DNA of 64,000 nucleotides from Peptococcaceae bacterium CEB3 (GCA_001029295.1 LDXJ01000063.1:248001-312000), one strand, 5' to 3'; counted from the stretch's first letter, positions 17,768-25,353 are shown. Numbers and translations: made by a program. The notes: generated by a model from the letters alone, not told the origin.

Positions 17768-19486
17768 ATGTTAACTTTGGAAGCACACAGGATCAAGAAG
17801 AGTTATGGTGATCGCCTTGTTTTGTCGGTAGAGGGTCTGAAGTTCTATTTTGGGGAGAGGATCGGTATTGTCGGGGCGAATGGGGCCGGCAAAACTACGT
17901 TGCTCAATATTCTCGCCGGCGTCGAGTCTCCGGACGAGGGTCTGGTCGAAGTGCACGGGACTCTGCAATATATCGCCCAAACTGGCGCTTCGGGCCGGGG
18001 TCCCTCACGCCCGGTATTTACGGCCGGCGCCCCACAGCAAGAGGGCGACTCTGCTGCCCAATATAAACGTTATGGGGTCAACCGCCTATCCTTAGAGAAA
18101 CTGAGCGGCGGAGAGGTAACCCGCTTGCGCCTCTCTCGAGCTCTTGCCGGTCCCGCTCACATTTTGATCGCGGACGAGCCGACGGCTAATCTCGATATGC
18201 AAGGGATCGAGCTTCTGGAATCCGATCTCGAGGCCTTTGCCGGAACTCTGCTCCTTGTTTCGCATGATCGCTCTCTACTCGACAAACTCTGTACCCGAAT
18301 CATTGAGTTGGACAATTCTCGGGCGACCGGATACAGCGGCAATTACGCTGCTTATCTGCAACAGAAAGCGGAGGCTTTAAAGACGGCCACCGCCGAGTAT
18401 GAGCACTATATCCGCGAGAAAAAGAGGCTGGCCGCGGCGGCGGGGGAAACCCGGCGCAGGGCCCGGGACATGAAAAAGGCCCCGGCCCGCATGGGCAACT
18501 CCGAAGCAAGGCTGCATAAAAGAGAGTTCCGCACCAGCCAGGCCAAACTGGAGAGGGCCGCCCAGAGTGTCACAGCCCGCCTTGAGCACCTGGAAATCAA
18601 GGAAAAACCGCCTGAACTTCCGCGCCTGCGCTTGGACTTCCGCTCAGAGCAAGACCTCGGCAGCAGCATCGTCATCGCCGGTCAGAATCTGTCCAAGTCG
18701 GCAGGAAACAAAGAACTCTTCGCTCAAGCGAGCTTTACGATCCCCAACCGGGGCAAGGTGGCCCTCGTCGGTCCCAACGGCTCAGGTAAAACCACTTTTC
18801 TCAATATGATCATTCAGGCTGAAGGCGGGATCAAGTGCGCTCCGGGCGCGAAACTGGGATATTTCCGCCAGAACACTTTCAGCTTACCGGCGGAAAAAAC
18901 CGTTCTGCGCTATGTGCTGGAAACCAGCCTTCACCCCGAGGATGAGGTCCGGATCCTCCTCGCCCGCCTGCTCTTCAAAAACGACGATATCTATAAGAAG
19001 ATCGGAACCCTAAGCGGTGGGGAAAAATCCAAGGCCGCCTTGGTGCGTATCTTGGTGAGCGATTACAATGTCCTGCTCCTGGACGAACCGACCAACTACT
19101 TGGATGTCTATTCCCTGGAAGCATTGGAAACTGCCATAGCCGACTATCGCGGCACCGTACTCTTCGTTTCGCACGACCGGCTTTTCGTCGACAAACTTGC
19201 CGGCCACCTTCTGGTTATCGAAAACCGCCAACTGATTTCATTTACTGGCAACTACTCCGCCTATCTCGCTTACAAAGACAACCGGGCTCTCAACCTGACA
19301 AAGACCAAAGAACGCATGGCTCTCCTGGAAAACCGGCTCGCCTTGATCCTGGGCCGTCTGTCCAATCCGCGCACGGCACAGGACAAAGCCGGCCTCGACC
19401 AGGAATACACGGCGATTATCCGGGAACTGAGCACTTTGCGAGAAGAGGCCGCCCAAGCGGCACGGTCAGTCGGGAAACCTGGCTGA
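17768..19486 (+). CDS. ABC-F family ribosomal protection protein (Msr/Vga/Lsa type)
   Basis: A 572-residue soluble protein with two ABC domains and no membrane part, as in antibiotic-resistance ABC-F factors that bind the ribosomal E site and dislodge drugs from the peptidyl-transferase centre. NBD1: GANGAGKTT, LSGGEVTRLRLSRAL, HILIADEPTANLD. NBD2: GPNGSGKTT, LSGGEKSKAALVRIL, VLLLDEPTNYLD. The interdomain linker contains RDMKKAPARMGNSEARLHK, typical of the Msr/Vga/Lsa group, and a helical C-terminal extension is present. The frame is open upstream to 17567, but the ATG at 17768 is chosen because GGGAGG lies 7 bp before it. The attenuator ahead supports drug-inducible expression. Likely classes are lincosamides, pleuromutilins or streptogramins, but this is inference. 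Confidence 0.9.
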   Translation: MLTLEAHRIKKSYGDRLVLSVEGLKFYFGERIGIVGANGAGKTTLLNILAGVESPDEGLVEVHGTLQYIAQTGASGRGPSRPVFTAGAPQQEGDSAAQYKRYGVNRLSLEKLSGGEVTRLRLSRALAGPAHILIADEPTANLDMQGIELLESDLEAFAGTLLLVSHDRSLLDKLCTRIIELDNSRATGYSGNYAAYLQQKAEALKTATAEYEHYIREKKRLAAAAGETRRRARDMKKAPARMGNSEARLHKREFRTSQAKLERAAQSVTARLEHLEIKEKPPELPRLRLDFRSEQDLGSSIVIAGQNLSKSAGNKELFAQASFTIPNRGKVALVGPNGSGKTTFLNMIIQAEGGIKCAPGAKLGYFRQNTFSLPAEKTVLRYVLETSLHPEDEVRILLARLLFKNDDIYKKIGTLSGGEKSKAALVRILVSDYNVLLLDEPTNYLDVYSLEALETAIADYRGTVLFVSHDRLFVDKLAGHLLVIENRQLISFTGNYSAYLAYKDNRALNLTKTKERMALLENRLALILGRLSNPRTAQDKAGLDQEYTAIIRELSTLREEAAQAARSVGKPG

Positions 19487-19868
19487 TGAGGAGGATGGGA
19501 CTCCTTGAAAAGAGTCGCTAATTTGGCTGAACATGCCCCATGGTTTTTACCACAGGGAAAAGTCGGGTTTGTTAGTGGGCTTCAGCCCAAAAACTTAAGG
19601 AGACACTTCCCAAAAGATGGTTCTTACCCTATAATTAGAATAGGGGTATTGATAGGAGTTGCGAGTTATGGCAGCGGCCAGGCCGCAGATACTTCCCGTA
19701 TCGCTTACCCAGGGGTAGCCTCAAGAAAAGAAGCTACGCGGCCGTAGCCGTTGCGGAGTGTCACAGTTGATACTTTAAAACAAACGCTATATACTATAAG
19801 TGTGAAAGTGGAAAATTAGACTATAAATTTTTGCAATAATAATGGAAGCTTATCGGAGGTGCGGAACG
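19487..19868. other. Intergenic region with promoter, no convincing gene
   Basis: About 380 bp. A TTG-started 80-codon frame at 19505-19747 has odd composition and is not called. A small hairpin (TGGGCT/AGCCCA near 19577-19590) could end ABC-F transcription. The promoter at 19767-19795 serves the next gene. Confidence 0.45.
19767..19795 (+). promoter_or_regulatory. Promoter of the small antitoxin-like gene
   Basis: TTGATA (19767-19772), 17 bp spacer and TATACT (19790-19795): a strong housekeeping-type promoter about 70 bp before the start codon at 19869. Confidence 0.8.
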
Positions 19869-20054
19869 ATGGAGAGTGCAAGGAAAAAAGCAATTAGCCT
19901 TATAAAGAATTTACCGAGTGAGACATCCTTAGGCGAGATTATTGACCGTTTAAGGTTTATTGACTGCGTGAGTAAGGGAATAGAAGATCTGGATAATCAT
20001 GATATTATTAGCCACGAAGAATGCAAAAAAGGTCTAAGAAAATGGCTCGAATAG
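19869..20054 (+). CDS. Small antitoxin-like protein (61 aa)
   Basis: GGAGGTG lies 7 bp before ATG 19869, so I prefer it over an ATG at 19842. The protein (MESARKKAISLIKNLPSETSLGEIIDRLRFIDCVSKGIEDLDNHDIISHEECKKGLRKWLE) resembles short antitoxins with an EVI(K/R)xLPxxxxxxDIIxRLxxI…GIxDIxxGxxISHEExKxxLxKWL pattern that pair with RelE/ParE toxins. No toxin follows: its 3' end overlaps the 3' end of the convergent Phd/YefM gene by 21 bp. It looks like an orphan antitoxin or the remainder of a lost pair. Confidence 0.65.
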   Translation: MESARKKAISLIKNLPSETSLGEIIDRLRFIDCVSKGIEDLDNHDIISHEECKKGLRKWLE

Positions 20055-20282
20055 TTTGGAGCTTTCATAACGCTTGAATTTTTCCTCCTTTGCTTCCTCC
20101 TTGGTAACCGTGTCCGGCAGTACGCCAATGAGCGATTTGGCGATCGCTATTTTGTCTTCCTTTTCTTGGATTAGGCGAGCGACGCGTTTTCCGTTTTTTG
20201 TGATAATGATTTCCTCTTGACCGAGGAGGGAAAGATACCGTCCGACGTTTGTTTTAAATTCAGATGAGGAAACGATCATCAT
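20034..20282 (-). CDS. Phd/YefM-type antitoxin (orphan)
   Basis: The 82-residue protein begins MMIVSSSEFKTNVGRYLSLLGQEEIIITKNGKRVARL, the classic Phd/YefM N-terminal DNA-binding/dimerisation fold (S-E-F-x-x-N…, I-I-I-T-K-N-G-K). The charged C-terminal part would wrap a toxin. GGAGGTG lies 6 bp before the first of two ATGs. No PIN-domain or RelE gene follows on the minus strand; the downstream neighbour is convergent. It is therefore an orphan antitoxin, perhaps acting in trans. Confidence 0.8.
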   Translation of the reverse strand: MMIVSSSEFKTNVGRYLSLLGQEEIIITKNGKRVARLIQEKEDKIAIAKSLIGVLPDTVTKEEAKEEKFKRYESSKLFEPFS

Positions 20283-20315
20283 TAAGCACCTCCGCTAATT
20301 ATTTGTGTTTAATAT

Positions 20316-20344
20316 ATAATACGCAGTATGGGCAAGATTGTAAA
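20316..20344 (-). promoter_or_regulatory. Promoter of the Phd/YefM gene
   Basis: On the minus strand TTTACA (20344-20339), 17 bp spacer and TATTAT (20321-20316), about 30 bp before the start codon. Confidence 0.7.
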
Positions 20345-20407
20345 ATAGTAATTGGTCAATATTTATTAGGATAGAGTGGTTAAGATTATCGCCTGCTCTG
20401 CGGTCGG

Positions 20408-20450
20408 TCCCTGGGTCTGACTCCGACACAATGGGGATCAATTTGGACAA
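20408..20450 (+). repeat. Fragment of the dispersed repeat (copy C)
   Basis: About 43 bp match the left end of repeats A and B (CCTGGGTCTGACTCCGACAC, then ATGGGGATCAATTTGGACAA). The match stops there, so this is a truncated third copy. Confidence 0.7.
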
Positions 20451-20465
20451 CTCAATGACCCAACA

Positions 20466-20508
20466 GGGAGCCGGTTCGCCTTAGAGCGGGTCGGCTCCCG
20501 TTTTGTTT
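20466..20508 (+). terminator. Strong hairpin with T-rich tail
   Basis: GGGAGCCG (20466-20473) pairs with CGGCTCCC (20492-20499) around an 18-nt loop and is followed by GTTTTGTTTTA. No gene ends on the plus strand just upstream, so it may be a relic or the end of an untranslated RNA starting near copy C. Confidence 0.65.
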
Positions 20509-20821
20509 TATCGGCGGACGCTTGCAGCAGAACTTCGGCGGACCAGCCGGAAAAGTTCTTCCGGCCGCAACAAGCGCTTAGATGATTGCATAAAAAAATG
20601 AGCATTCCAAGTCTGGAGGCCCGAACGGCGGAATGTCTCAAGGTATTATAGAACGTGCGCGGGAAAACCTCGGAATTCGATTCCGGGGATGAGAGCGCTT
20701 CCCCAAAGAATTTCAAACTATTGTCCTCCCTTTGTGGTAGAATATGGCCATGAACAGTCATCATAAAACACGACATGCAAACGAAGAAAGCCAAGATCAC
20801 TAGCGAGGGGGTGAAAAAGAA

Positions 20822-22123
20822 ATGTTCGCTACTCAGAAAGTACGGATTAAAGGGCTTACGCAAGCAGAATATGAGATTCTATGTCTGCTCCACCGGTATG
20901 CCAAAAACCTCTACAATGTGGCGCTCTATGCTCTGCGCCAGCACTTTTTTGCGACGGGAAGACTGCTGAGCTTCAATAGGCTCTACCATCAGTGTAAAAC
21001 AAATGAGAACTACCACTTGCTCCAAGCCGGAGTCAGTCAGCAGATCCTAAAGAGTGCGCATGGAAATATGAAATCGTTTCTGGCACTCAGCACAAAAGCG
21101 GCATTGGGGCAATATCCAGCGGAGAAAGTCAAGATTCCCAAGTATCTACCCAAGGACGGCTATTCCCAGCTTCTTTGTTCGACTAATGCGATCACTGTTC
21201 ACGACGGCTATTTTCAGATACCCATGTCCAATCGGTTCATGCAGGAACATCCCGGCTTAACCATCAAAATTCGTGTGCCGGATCGTATAGCTAAGCAACC
21301 TCTCCGTGAGGTACGCCTAAACCCTCTCCACCATGCCCGCTTCTTGGAAGCGGAGTTTGTGTATAAAACAGCAGATAAGGCCCAGCCTGTAGGGGAGCCG
21401 GAAACTTTAGCTCTGGATCTTGGGGTAAATGCCCTGGCAGCCGGTATTAGTACCGCCGGAACCGCGTTTTTGATCGACGGGAAGCGGCTGAAATCAGTCA
21501 ATCAATGGTACAACAAGGAACGTTCCAGACTCCAATCAATAAAAGACCTGCAAAGGATCAAAGGCGAAACCAATAAACTGGCGTTAATCGCCTACAACCG
21601 GGAAAACTTCATGCGCGACTACCTGAGCAAAGCCGGTCACTTGATTTTGCAGCATTGCCTCGACAACAAAATCGGGCGGGTAGTGGTGGGTGTGAATCCC
21701 GGCTGGAAGCAAGCAATCAAAATCGGTCATGTGAACAATCAAAACTTTGTGCAGATCCCCTTCTGGAAATTCCGGCGGTTTCTGGCGTACCTGTGTGAAA
21801 AGAACGGCATTGACTACGTAGAGATTACGGAGAGCTATACTTCCAAGGCCAGCTTTCTGGACCGGGATCTATTGCCGGAATTCGACCCTGAGCACACAGA
21901 AAAGTACGTGTTCAGCGGTAAACGGGTAAAACGGGGACTCTATCGCAGTGCAGATGGGCAAGCCGTAAACGCCGACTTAAACGGGGCGGCTAATATTCTG
22001 CGCAAAGCCTGTCCGGGGATTGACTTGTCACGGGCAAGTCACGCACTATGTCTAAATCCCATGACACTCTACCCGCTGGTAACAATCAAGAAGCGTACAC
22101 TTAAAAGTAAAGCGGCGGCCTAA
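20822..22123 (+). CDS. tnpB: TnpB RNA-guided nuclease (IS605 OrfB family), copy 1
   Basis: A 433-residue TnpB. TnpB proteins are guided by a right-end RNA to cut sites next to the transposon target motif, which keeps the element in place. RuvC-I Asp is D199 in LALDLGVN and RuvC-III Asp is D385 in NADLNGAANILRK. The usual RuvC-II glutamate position (normally IVxED) reads VVVGVNPGW, with Gly at 290; E337 in EITESYTSKAS is a candidate substitute. The zinc-ribbon cysteines that normally separate TS-K and RuvC-III are absent. The start has AGGGGGTG upstream (20806-20813). Nearly identical to the copy at 29643-30944. Confidence 0.9.
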   Translation: MFATQKVRIKGLTQAEYEILCLLHRYAKNLYNVALYALRQHFFATGRLLSFNRLYHQCKTNENYHLLQAGVSQQILKSAHGNMKSFLALSTKAALGQYPAEKVKIPKYLPKDGYSQLLCSTNAITVHDGYFQIPMSNRFMQEHPGLTIKIRVPDRIAKQPLREVRLNPLHHARFLEAEFVYKTADKAQPVGEPETLALDLGVNALAAGISTAGTAFLIDGKRLKSVNQWYNKERSRLQSIKDLQRIKGETNKLALIAYNRENFMRDYLSKAGHLILQHCLDNKIGRVVVGVNPGWKQAIKIGHVNNQNFVQIPFWKFRRFLAYLCEKNGIDYVEITESYTSKASFLDRDLLPEFDPEHTEKYVFSGKRVKRGLYRSADGQAVNADLNGAANILRKACPGIDLSRASHALCLNPMTLYPLVTIKKRTLKSKAAA

Positions 22124-22213
22124 CGGCGACTGCATAGAGGCCACTTGTACGGCCTGCCAAGCTCTTTCGGGAGACTTGGGAATCCTCGCGTTTCAACGCG
22201 GGGAGGAAGTCAA
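22060..22213 (+). ncRNA. Predicted right-end guide RNA (omega/reRNA) of TnpB copy 1
   Basis: In IS605 elements the TnpB guide RNA scaffold overlaps the 3' end of tnpB and ends exactly at the right end, so that flanking host DNA forms the guide. Here AGGCC/GGCCT, CCAAG-CTC/GAG-CTTGG and CCTCGCG/CGCGGGGAGG hairpins fill 22138-22207. The predicted guide would start at 22214 (TGAAGTGTACTCTCC). The 5' limit is a guess. Confidence 0.5.
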
Positions 22214-22494
22214 TGAAGTGTACTCTCCAATCGGAAGCCACAGCTCGTTTAATCTTACTCGCTCTCCGTCGCGCTGTATCAGTGGATGCCATGACCGAGC
22301 AGATCCGGGGAATCCGTTGCCCGGCTTGCGCGGCGCGATGGTATCAACGTCATAGAAGCTGCCATCGGTCCCTGACCGAGAGAAGGGTCTGATGTGCCAA
22401 TATCGTTGCAGCATATAGCGGGCGGCTGACTGTCTACGAGCCTGAGAACGGCGGCTGGCTCAAAGTAGGTATGCTAGAGGACCCACCTGGTACA
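22214..22494. other. Non-coding flank between TnpB copy 1 and the ParE gene
   Basis: About 280 bp with no RBS-supported open frame on either strand and no clear repeat. It is probably old gene debris split by the TnpB insertion; I cannot identify it. Confidence 0.4.
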
Positions 22495-22824
22495 TTAAAG
22501 CGGTTGGGTTTCTAATTGCTCTTCCACATTTCTTCCGCCATACATCACACGAAGCACATGTACCGTAAAATCGGGCTCTCTAGTGATGTAGAAAACTAGA
22601 AAATTACCTACTGGGAAGTATCGCAGGCCTCTCGCACACCAAGGCTCTTTCTTATATGATGGATGCCTGTTTGGCATGGTCTCCAACTTTGAGATTTCCC
22701 GTTCAATTCTATCACACAGACTGATTGCTATTTGCGGCTCTAATAATTCAGCAGCAATATATCTAAAAATCTCCTGCAGGTCACTTTCTGCAGCAGGCGT
22801 AATAATTATCTCGTATTGCCTCAT
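22495..22824 (-). CDS. RelE/ParE family toxin
   Basis: The 109-residue protein (MRQYEIIITPAAESDLQEIFRYIAAELLEPQIAISLCDRIEREISKLETMPNRHPSY…) has the ParE/RelE fold pattern: N-terminal strand YEIIITPAAE, long helix DLQEIFRYIA, and LRYFPVGNFLVFYI plus VHVLRVMYGGRN strands. ParE toxins act on gyrase and RelE toxins on ribosome-bound mRNA; the sequence does not decide which. Its ATG overlaps the stop codon of the upstream antitoxin gene (ATGA), showing translational coupling. Expression would be from the autoregulated promoter at 23155-23183. Confidence 0.88.
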   Translation of the reverse strand: MRQYEIIITPAAESDLQEIFRYIAAELLEPQIAISLCDRIEREISKLETMPNRHPSYKKEPWCARGLRYFPVGNFLVFYITREPDFTVHVLRVMYGGRNVEEQLETQPL

Positions 22825-23126
22825 GTACGCAGTCCTTTTCGAATATTGGAAAATACCTCTTTGGCAGGACGGCCTTTACCTACTAAATAGTCTGAATACC
22901 CGCTCCCTAACTCTGCATTAAATTCTGACTCCGTCATGGAATCGACAGATTTAATTTTAGCTGGTGCTAATCTTAATTCAAAAGGTATTGCCCGGTTAAT
23001 TACAACTTGCTTTAAAAAAAGGCCTATAGCACTTGACATGGAGATTCCCAGACTGTCGAACACTTTTTCCGCCTGTTCTTTCACGTCTGGTTCAATTCGC
23101 ACATAAAGATTCGATGATTTTGCCAT
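22821..23126 (-). CDS. RelB/DinJ family antitoxin
   Basis: A 101-residue protein starting MAKSSNLYVRIEPDVKEQAEKVFDSLGISMSSAIGLFLKQVV, the RelB/DinJ ribbon-helix-helix signature (short N-terminal strand followed by two helices, with L-x-L-F-L at the second). A longer frame exists, but ATG 23126 is preceded by AAGGAAG and the upstream part covers the promoter. It ends with a toxin-neutralising tail. It overlaps the ParE gene by 4 bp, the standard antitoxin-first order. Confidence 0.88.
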   Translation of the reverse strand: MAKSSNLYVRIEPDVKEQAEKVFDSLGISMSSAIGLFLKQVVINRAIPFELRLAPAKIKSVDSMTESEFNAELGSGYSDYLVGKGRPAKEVFSNIRKGLRT

Positions 23127-23154
23127 GAAATCCACTTCCTTTCTTGGTGATACT

Positions 23155-23183
23155 ATTATATGGTATTGTACGTACAAAAGCAA
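23155..23183 (-). promoter_or_regulatory. Toxin-antitoxin promoter with palindromic operator in the spacer
   Basis: On the minus strand TTGCTT, 17 bp and TATAAT. The spacer ends in a perfect 12 bp palindrome TTGTACGTACAA (23166-23177), an ideal place for a ribbon-helix-helix antitoxin dimer to block RNA polymerase. Confidence 0.8.
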
Positions 23184-23239
23184 TACAATATTCACTTCTT
23201 TGCATTTCATGCTCGGGGGAGTCGGCCTAACTGCCGCCT

Positions 23240-23467
23240 CCCCCAGGGTCTGACCCCGACACAATGGGGATCAATTCTGACAAGTCAGGACAGAGTTCCA
23301 GGCGAACGGGCCTCGGAGGGGGAAACCTCTCCTGGGCCTTTGCGCGTCTTTAAGATAGACACTGCTCGCGACTGGTAACAGATGAGATCCTAAACTTGGC
23401 TCAGCTGAGGTGCGGTCCAGGGGCTCACTTCACTTGCAAGCCCCTTCATGGTATAATATGGTTGCAG
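23240..23467 (+). repeat. ~230 bp dispersed repeat, copy B
   Basis: Near-identical to 16953-17186. Unlike copy A it keeps a full promoter-like end, TTCACT, 17 bp and TATAAT (about 23429-23457), directed at the HEPN remnant and the AbiE-type pair downstream. No coding capacity or terminal inverted repeats were seen. Confidence 0.75.
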
Positions 23468-23491
23468 AAAAAGGGAAAAGGTGTTATTTAT

Positions 23492-23633
23492 GTGGCCAAG
23501 GTGCAACGGGAAGATCAACATGCTTTGAAAGCCTTAAGCGAAGTGTCAGACTTTTGGGGACAACGCAGTTCTGCGTGACGCGGCCATACAACGCTTTGAA
23601 TTCACCTTTGAGGCAGTTTGGATGAAGTATTAG
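23492..23633 (+). pseudogene. HEPN/HI0074-like nucleotidyltransferase-partner remnant
   Basis: Two frames of the same strand read AKVQREDQHALKALSEVSDFWGQ and then, after a +1 shift near 23570, LRDAAIQRFEFTFEAVWMKY followed by a stop. The second piece matches the RDAxIQRFEFTFExxWK motif of HI0074-type HEPN proteins that partner with MNT nucleotidyltransferases. Only the N-terminal half remains and it is frameshifted. Confidence 0.65.
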
Positions 23634-23668
23634 CCATTGACATTGTGGAAAGGGAGGGGAGTAATATT

Positions 23669-24109
23669 ATGCTGTATGTATCCGGTATCCATGCGTTAAA
23701 TCTGCCCTGTGCATTACAGACCTGCGGCGACTGGCACGCCTCCGGTATCGACTGGACTAACGTTGCCCTGATGGACAGCAACAAAAGTATTTTTCGTAAT
23801 TATGGGATCGAACCGCATAAAGTCATTCCCGACCACAAAGGGACTTTCAATGTGGCGAACCATATTAGGGCCTTGCTTGACCTTCTGGCACAAGCTAAAT
23901 ATAGCTTGGCGCAGGGGATGAACAAAGACTTTATCTGCAACGACCAGTACACGGAAGAAATTTTTAACCAGGTTGCCCGGATGAAAGACCTGAAAAATTG
24001 GCCGAAAATCGACCGCTTTATGGGGCAGGAATACTACTCGGAATGGCTCGACTATAAGGGGAGCGTGATAGCGCATGGCGGATCAGGAATGGAGAACAAA
24101 GCACGGTGA
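23669..24109 (+). CDS. Putative antitoxin partner of AbiEii-type toxin
   Basis: A 146-residue protein starting MLYVSGIHALNLPCALQTCGDWHASGIDW, with a GGGAGGGGAG Shine-Dalgarno 7 bp upstream. I recognise this TCGDWH-type N-terminus as a recurring neighbour of AbiEii/AbiGii nucleotidyltransferases in Firmicutes, without an established biochemical role. The gene overlaps the AbiEii-like gene by 35 bp, which supports a two-gene toxin-antitoxin or abortive-infection unit with this protein as the antitoxin-side component. It has no signal peptide or DNA-binding motif that I can see. Confidence 0.6.
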   Translation: MLYVSGIHALNLPCALQTCGDWHASGIDWTNVALMDSNKSIFRNYGIEPHKVIPDHKGTFNVANHIRALLDLLAQAKYSLAQGMNKDFICNDQYTEEIFNQVARMKDLKNWPKIDRFMGQEYYSEWLDYKGSVIAHGGSGMENKAR

Positions 24110-24719
24110 GGTTATCTCAACACTCTTAAATTATCTTAATGCCCAAACCGACAATTACATTTTAAAGGGCGGCACGGCTCTTATGACCTGCTACGGTCTG
24201 GATCGGTTTTCAGAGGACATTGATTTAGACGGTACGGATAAATCAATAGGCAATTTTGTTTCCGCTTTTTGTGAAAAAGAGGGGTATACATGTCGTGTTG
24301 CAAAGGATACGGATACAGTAAAGCGGTATATGATTAACTATGGCAATATCGGCAGGCCGCTGAAGGTGGAAATATCCTTTCGCAAAAAAATAATCGAGCA
24401 GGAAGAAACCGCCAAAATTAAAGGCATCAACGTCTATAAGATCGACAGCCTCTGCGCCATGAAAGTAAACGCCTATGTTGGCCGAGATAAAATAAGAGAT
24501 TTATACGACCTGACGTTTATCTGTTCTCACTATTGGGATCAGATCCCGGACGCATTGAAAACCGTCATACGGAACGCGGTGGAATACAAGGGATTTGAGC
24601 AATTCGACTACATTGTCCGCGAGCAACAAGACGATCTGATTGATAAAGATAAACTTGCCGGCGCTTTCATGGAAATGTATGATCGGCTCGGCCTGCTGTA
24701 CGACGAAAGCGAGCGATGA
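24075..24719 (+). CDS. AbiEii/AbiGii-type nucleotidyltransferase toxin
   Basis: The 214-residue protein carries the DNA-polymerase-β-like nucleotidyltransferase core of AbiEii (COG2253): LKGGTALMTCYGLDRFSEDIDL gives the GG(T/S) motif and the D-x-D metal site, followed by KVEISFR and KIDSLCAMKVNAYVGRDKIRDLYDL. AbiEii proteins are the toxin half of type IV-like toxin-antitoxin systems and phage-abortive systems; some modify tRNA. Translation is coupled to the overlapping upstream gene. The protein is shorter than large AbiEii members but complete in its core motifs. Confidence 0.85.
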   Translation: MADQEWRTKHGEVISTLLNYLNAQTDNYILKGGTALMTCYGLDRFSEDIDLDGTDKSIGNFVSAFCEKEGYTCRVAKDTDTVKRYMINYGNIGRPLKVEISFRKKIIEQEETAKIKGINVYKIDSLCAMKVNAYVGRDKIRDLYDLTFICSHYWDQIPDALKTVIRNAVEYKGFEQFDYIVREQQDDLIDKDKLAGAFMEMYDRLGLLYDESER

Positions 24720-24774
24720 GCCCTCAAGATGCCGCTCTTGGAATCAAAGTCACTCCGCCCTGGGTCAGTTCCGG

Positions 24775-25353
24775 TCAGCCCAGAGTTCTCGCCCGGTTAT
24801 AGAGATCAGTCAGCCATTTTTCACGTTTTCCTCTGTCGCTGTGCTTGAGGCCCGCAAACATTAGCCTCTCGATTTTGCCGAATCCGCAGAACTTTAAGAC
24901 GGCTCTCTTCATGGTCGTCCACTCCGTGTTGCAGCGGATGAGCGAAATATACCATCCGGGAGAGTCCGCGGTATATACGACCCATGCCGTCTTGTTCTTG
25001 AGCAATCCCTTGGGCAAATTGCCTTCATAGGTATAGGCAAATTCCGACACGAAGACCCTGTCAATGAAACCTTTCAGTATTGCGGGCGGACCGGACCACC
25101 AAATGGGGTAAATGAAGATTAGGTGGTCGGCCTGCCGGACAAGTTCCCGGTATTTCTCCGTCGCGGGATCCTGGCAGAGGTCCCGCCTTTTCCTCTCCGC
25201 GTCAAACCTTAGCACAGGGTCAAAGCCCTCCTGATAGAGATCAATGACTGTAAAATTGTGACTCGTCTCGGTTAATCCCCGTTTGATATGTTCAAGAACG
25301 GCAGCGTTAAAACTCTCGGGATTTGGATGTGCGTACACAATGAGAACTTTCAT
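24775..25353 (-). CDS. NAD(P)H-dependent oxidoreductase, flavodoxin-like fold
   Basis: A 192-residue member of the Flavodoxin_2 family (MdaB/KefF/YwrO-like FMN or FAD quinone reductases). It starts MKVLIVYAHPNPESFNAAV (flavin phosphate loop), then HLIFIYPIWWSGPPAILKGFIDRVF, the family signature for flavin isoalloxazine and quinone binding. ATG 25353 is used because AAAGGATGG precedes it; an upstream extension lacks a site. It probably reduces quinones or xenobiotics. It is convergent with the AbiEii gene and apparently monocistronic. Confidence 0.9.
   Translation of the reverse strand: MKVLIVYAHPNPESFNAAVLEHIKRGLTETSHNFTVIDLYQEGFDPVLRFDAERKRRDLCQDPATEKYRELVRQADHLIFIYPIWWSGPPAILKGFIDRVFVSEFAYTYEGNLPKGLLKNKTAWVVYTADSPGWYISLIRCNTEWTTMKRAVLKFCGFGKIERLMFAGLKHSDRGKREKWLTDLYNRARTLG

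Larger units (their letters stand above)
20650..22213 (+). mobile_element. IS200/IS605-type TnpB element, copy 1 (tnpA lost)
   Basis: Limits come from comparison with copy 2 (29277-31034). The element begins AGAACGTGCG after an ATTAT target and ends GGAGGAAGTCAA. The left end has a 9 bp subterminal hairpin (CCTCGGAAT/ATTCCGGGG, 20668-20688). The right end has three consecutive hairpins (22138-22207). tnpB is intact. Only the first ~8 bases of tnpA and its last ~20 bases remain (around 20775-20805), so the copy cannot move without a transposase in trans. There are no terminal inverted repeats and no target duplication, as expected for this family. Confidence 0.85.

Noticed and set aside
19505-19747. 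80-codon frame after the ABC-F gene
   Set aside because: TTG start, odd composition, no recognisable domain; probably decayed sequence.
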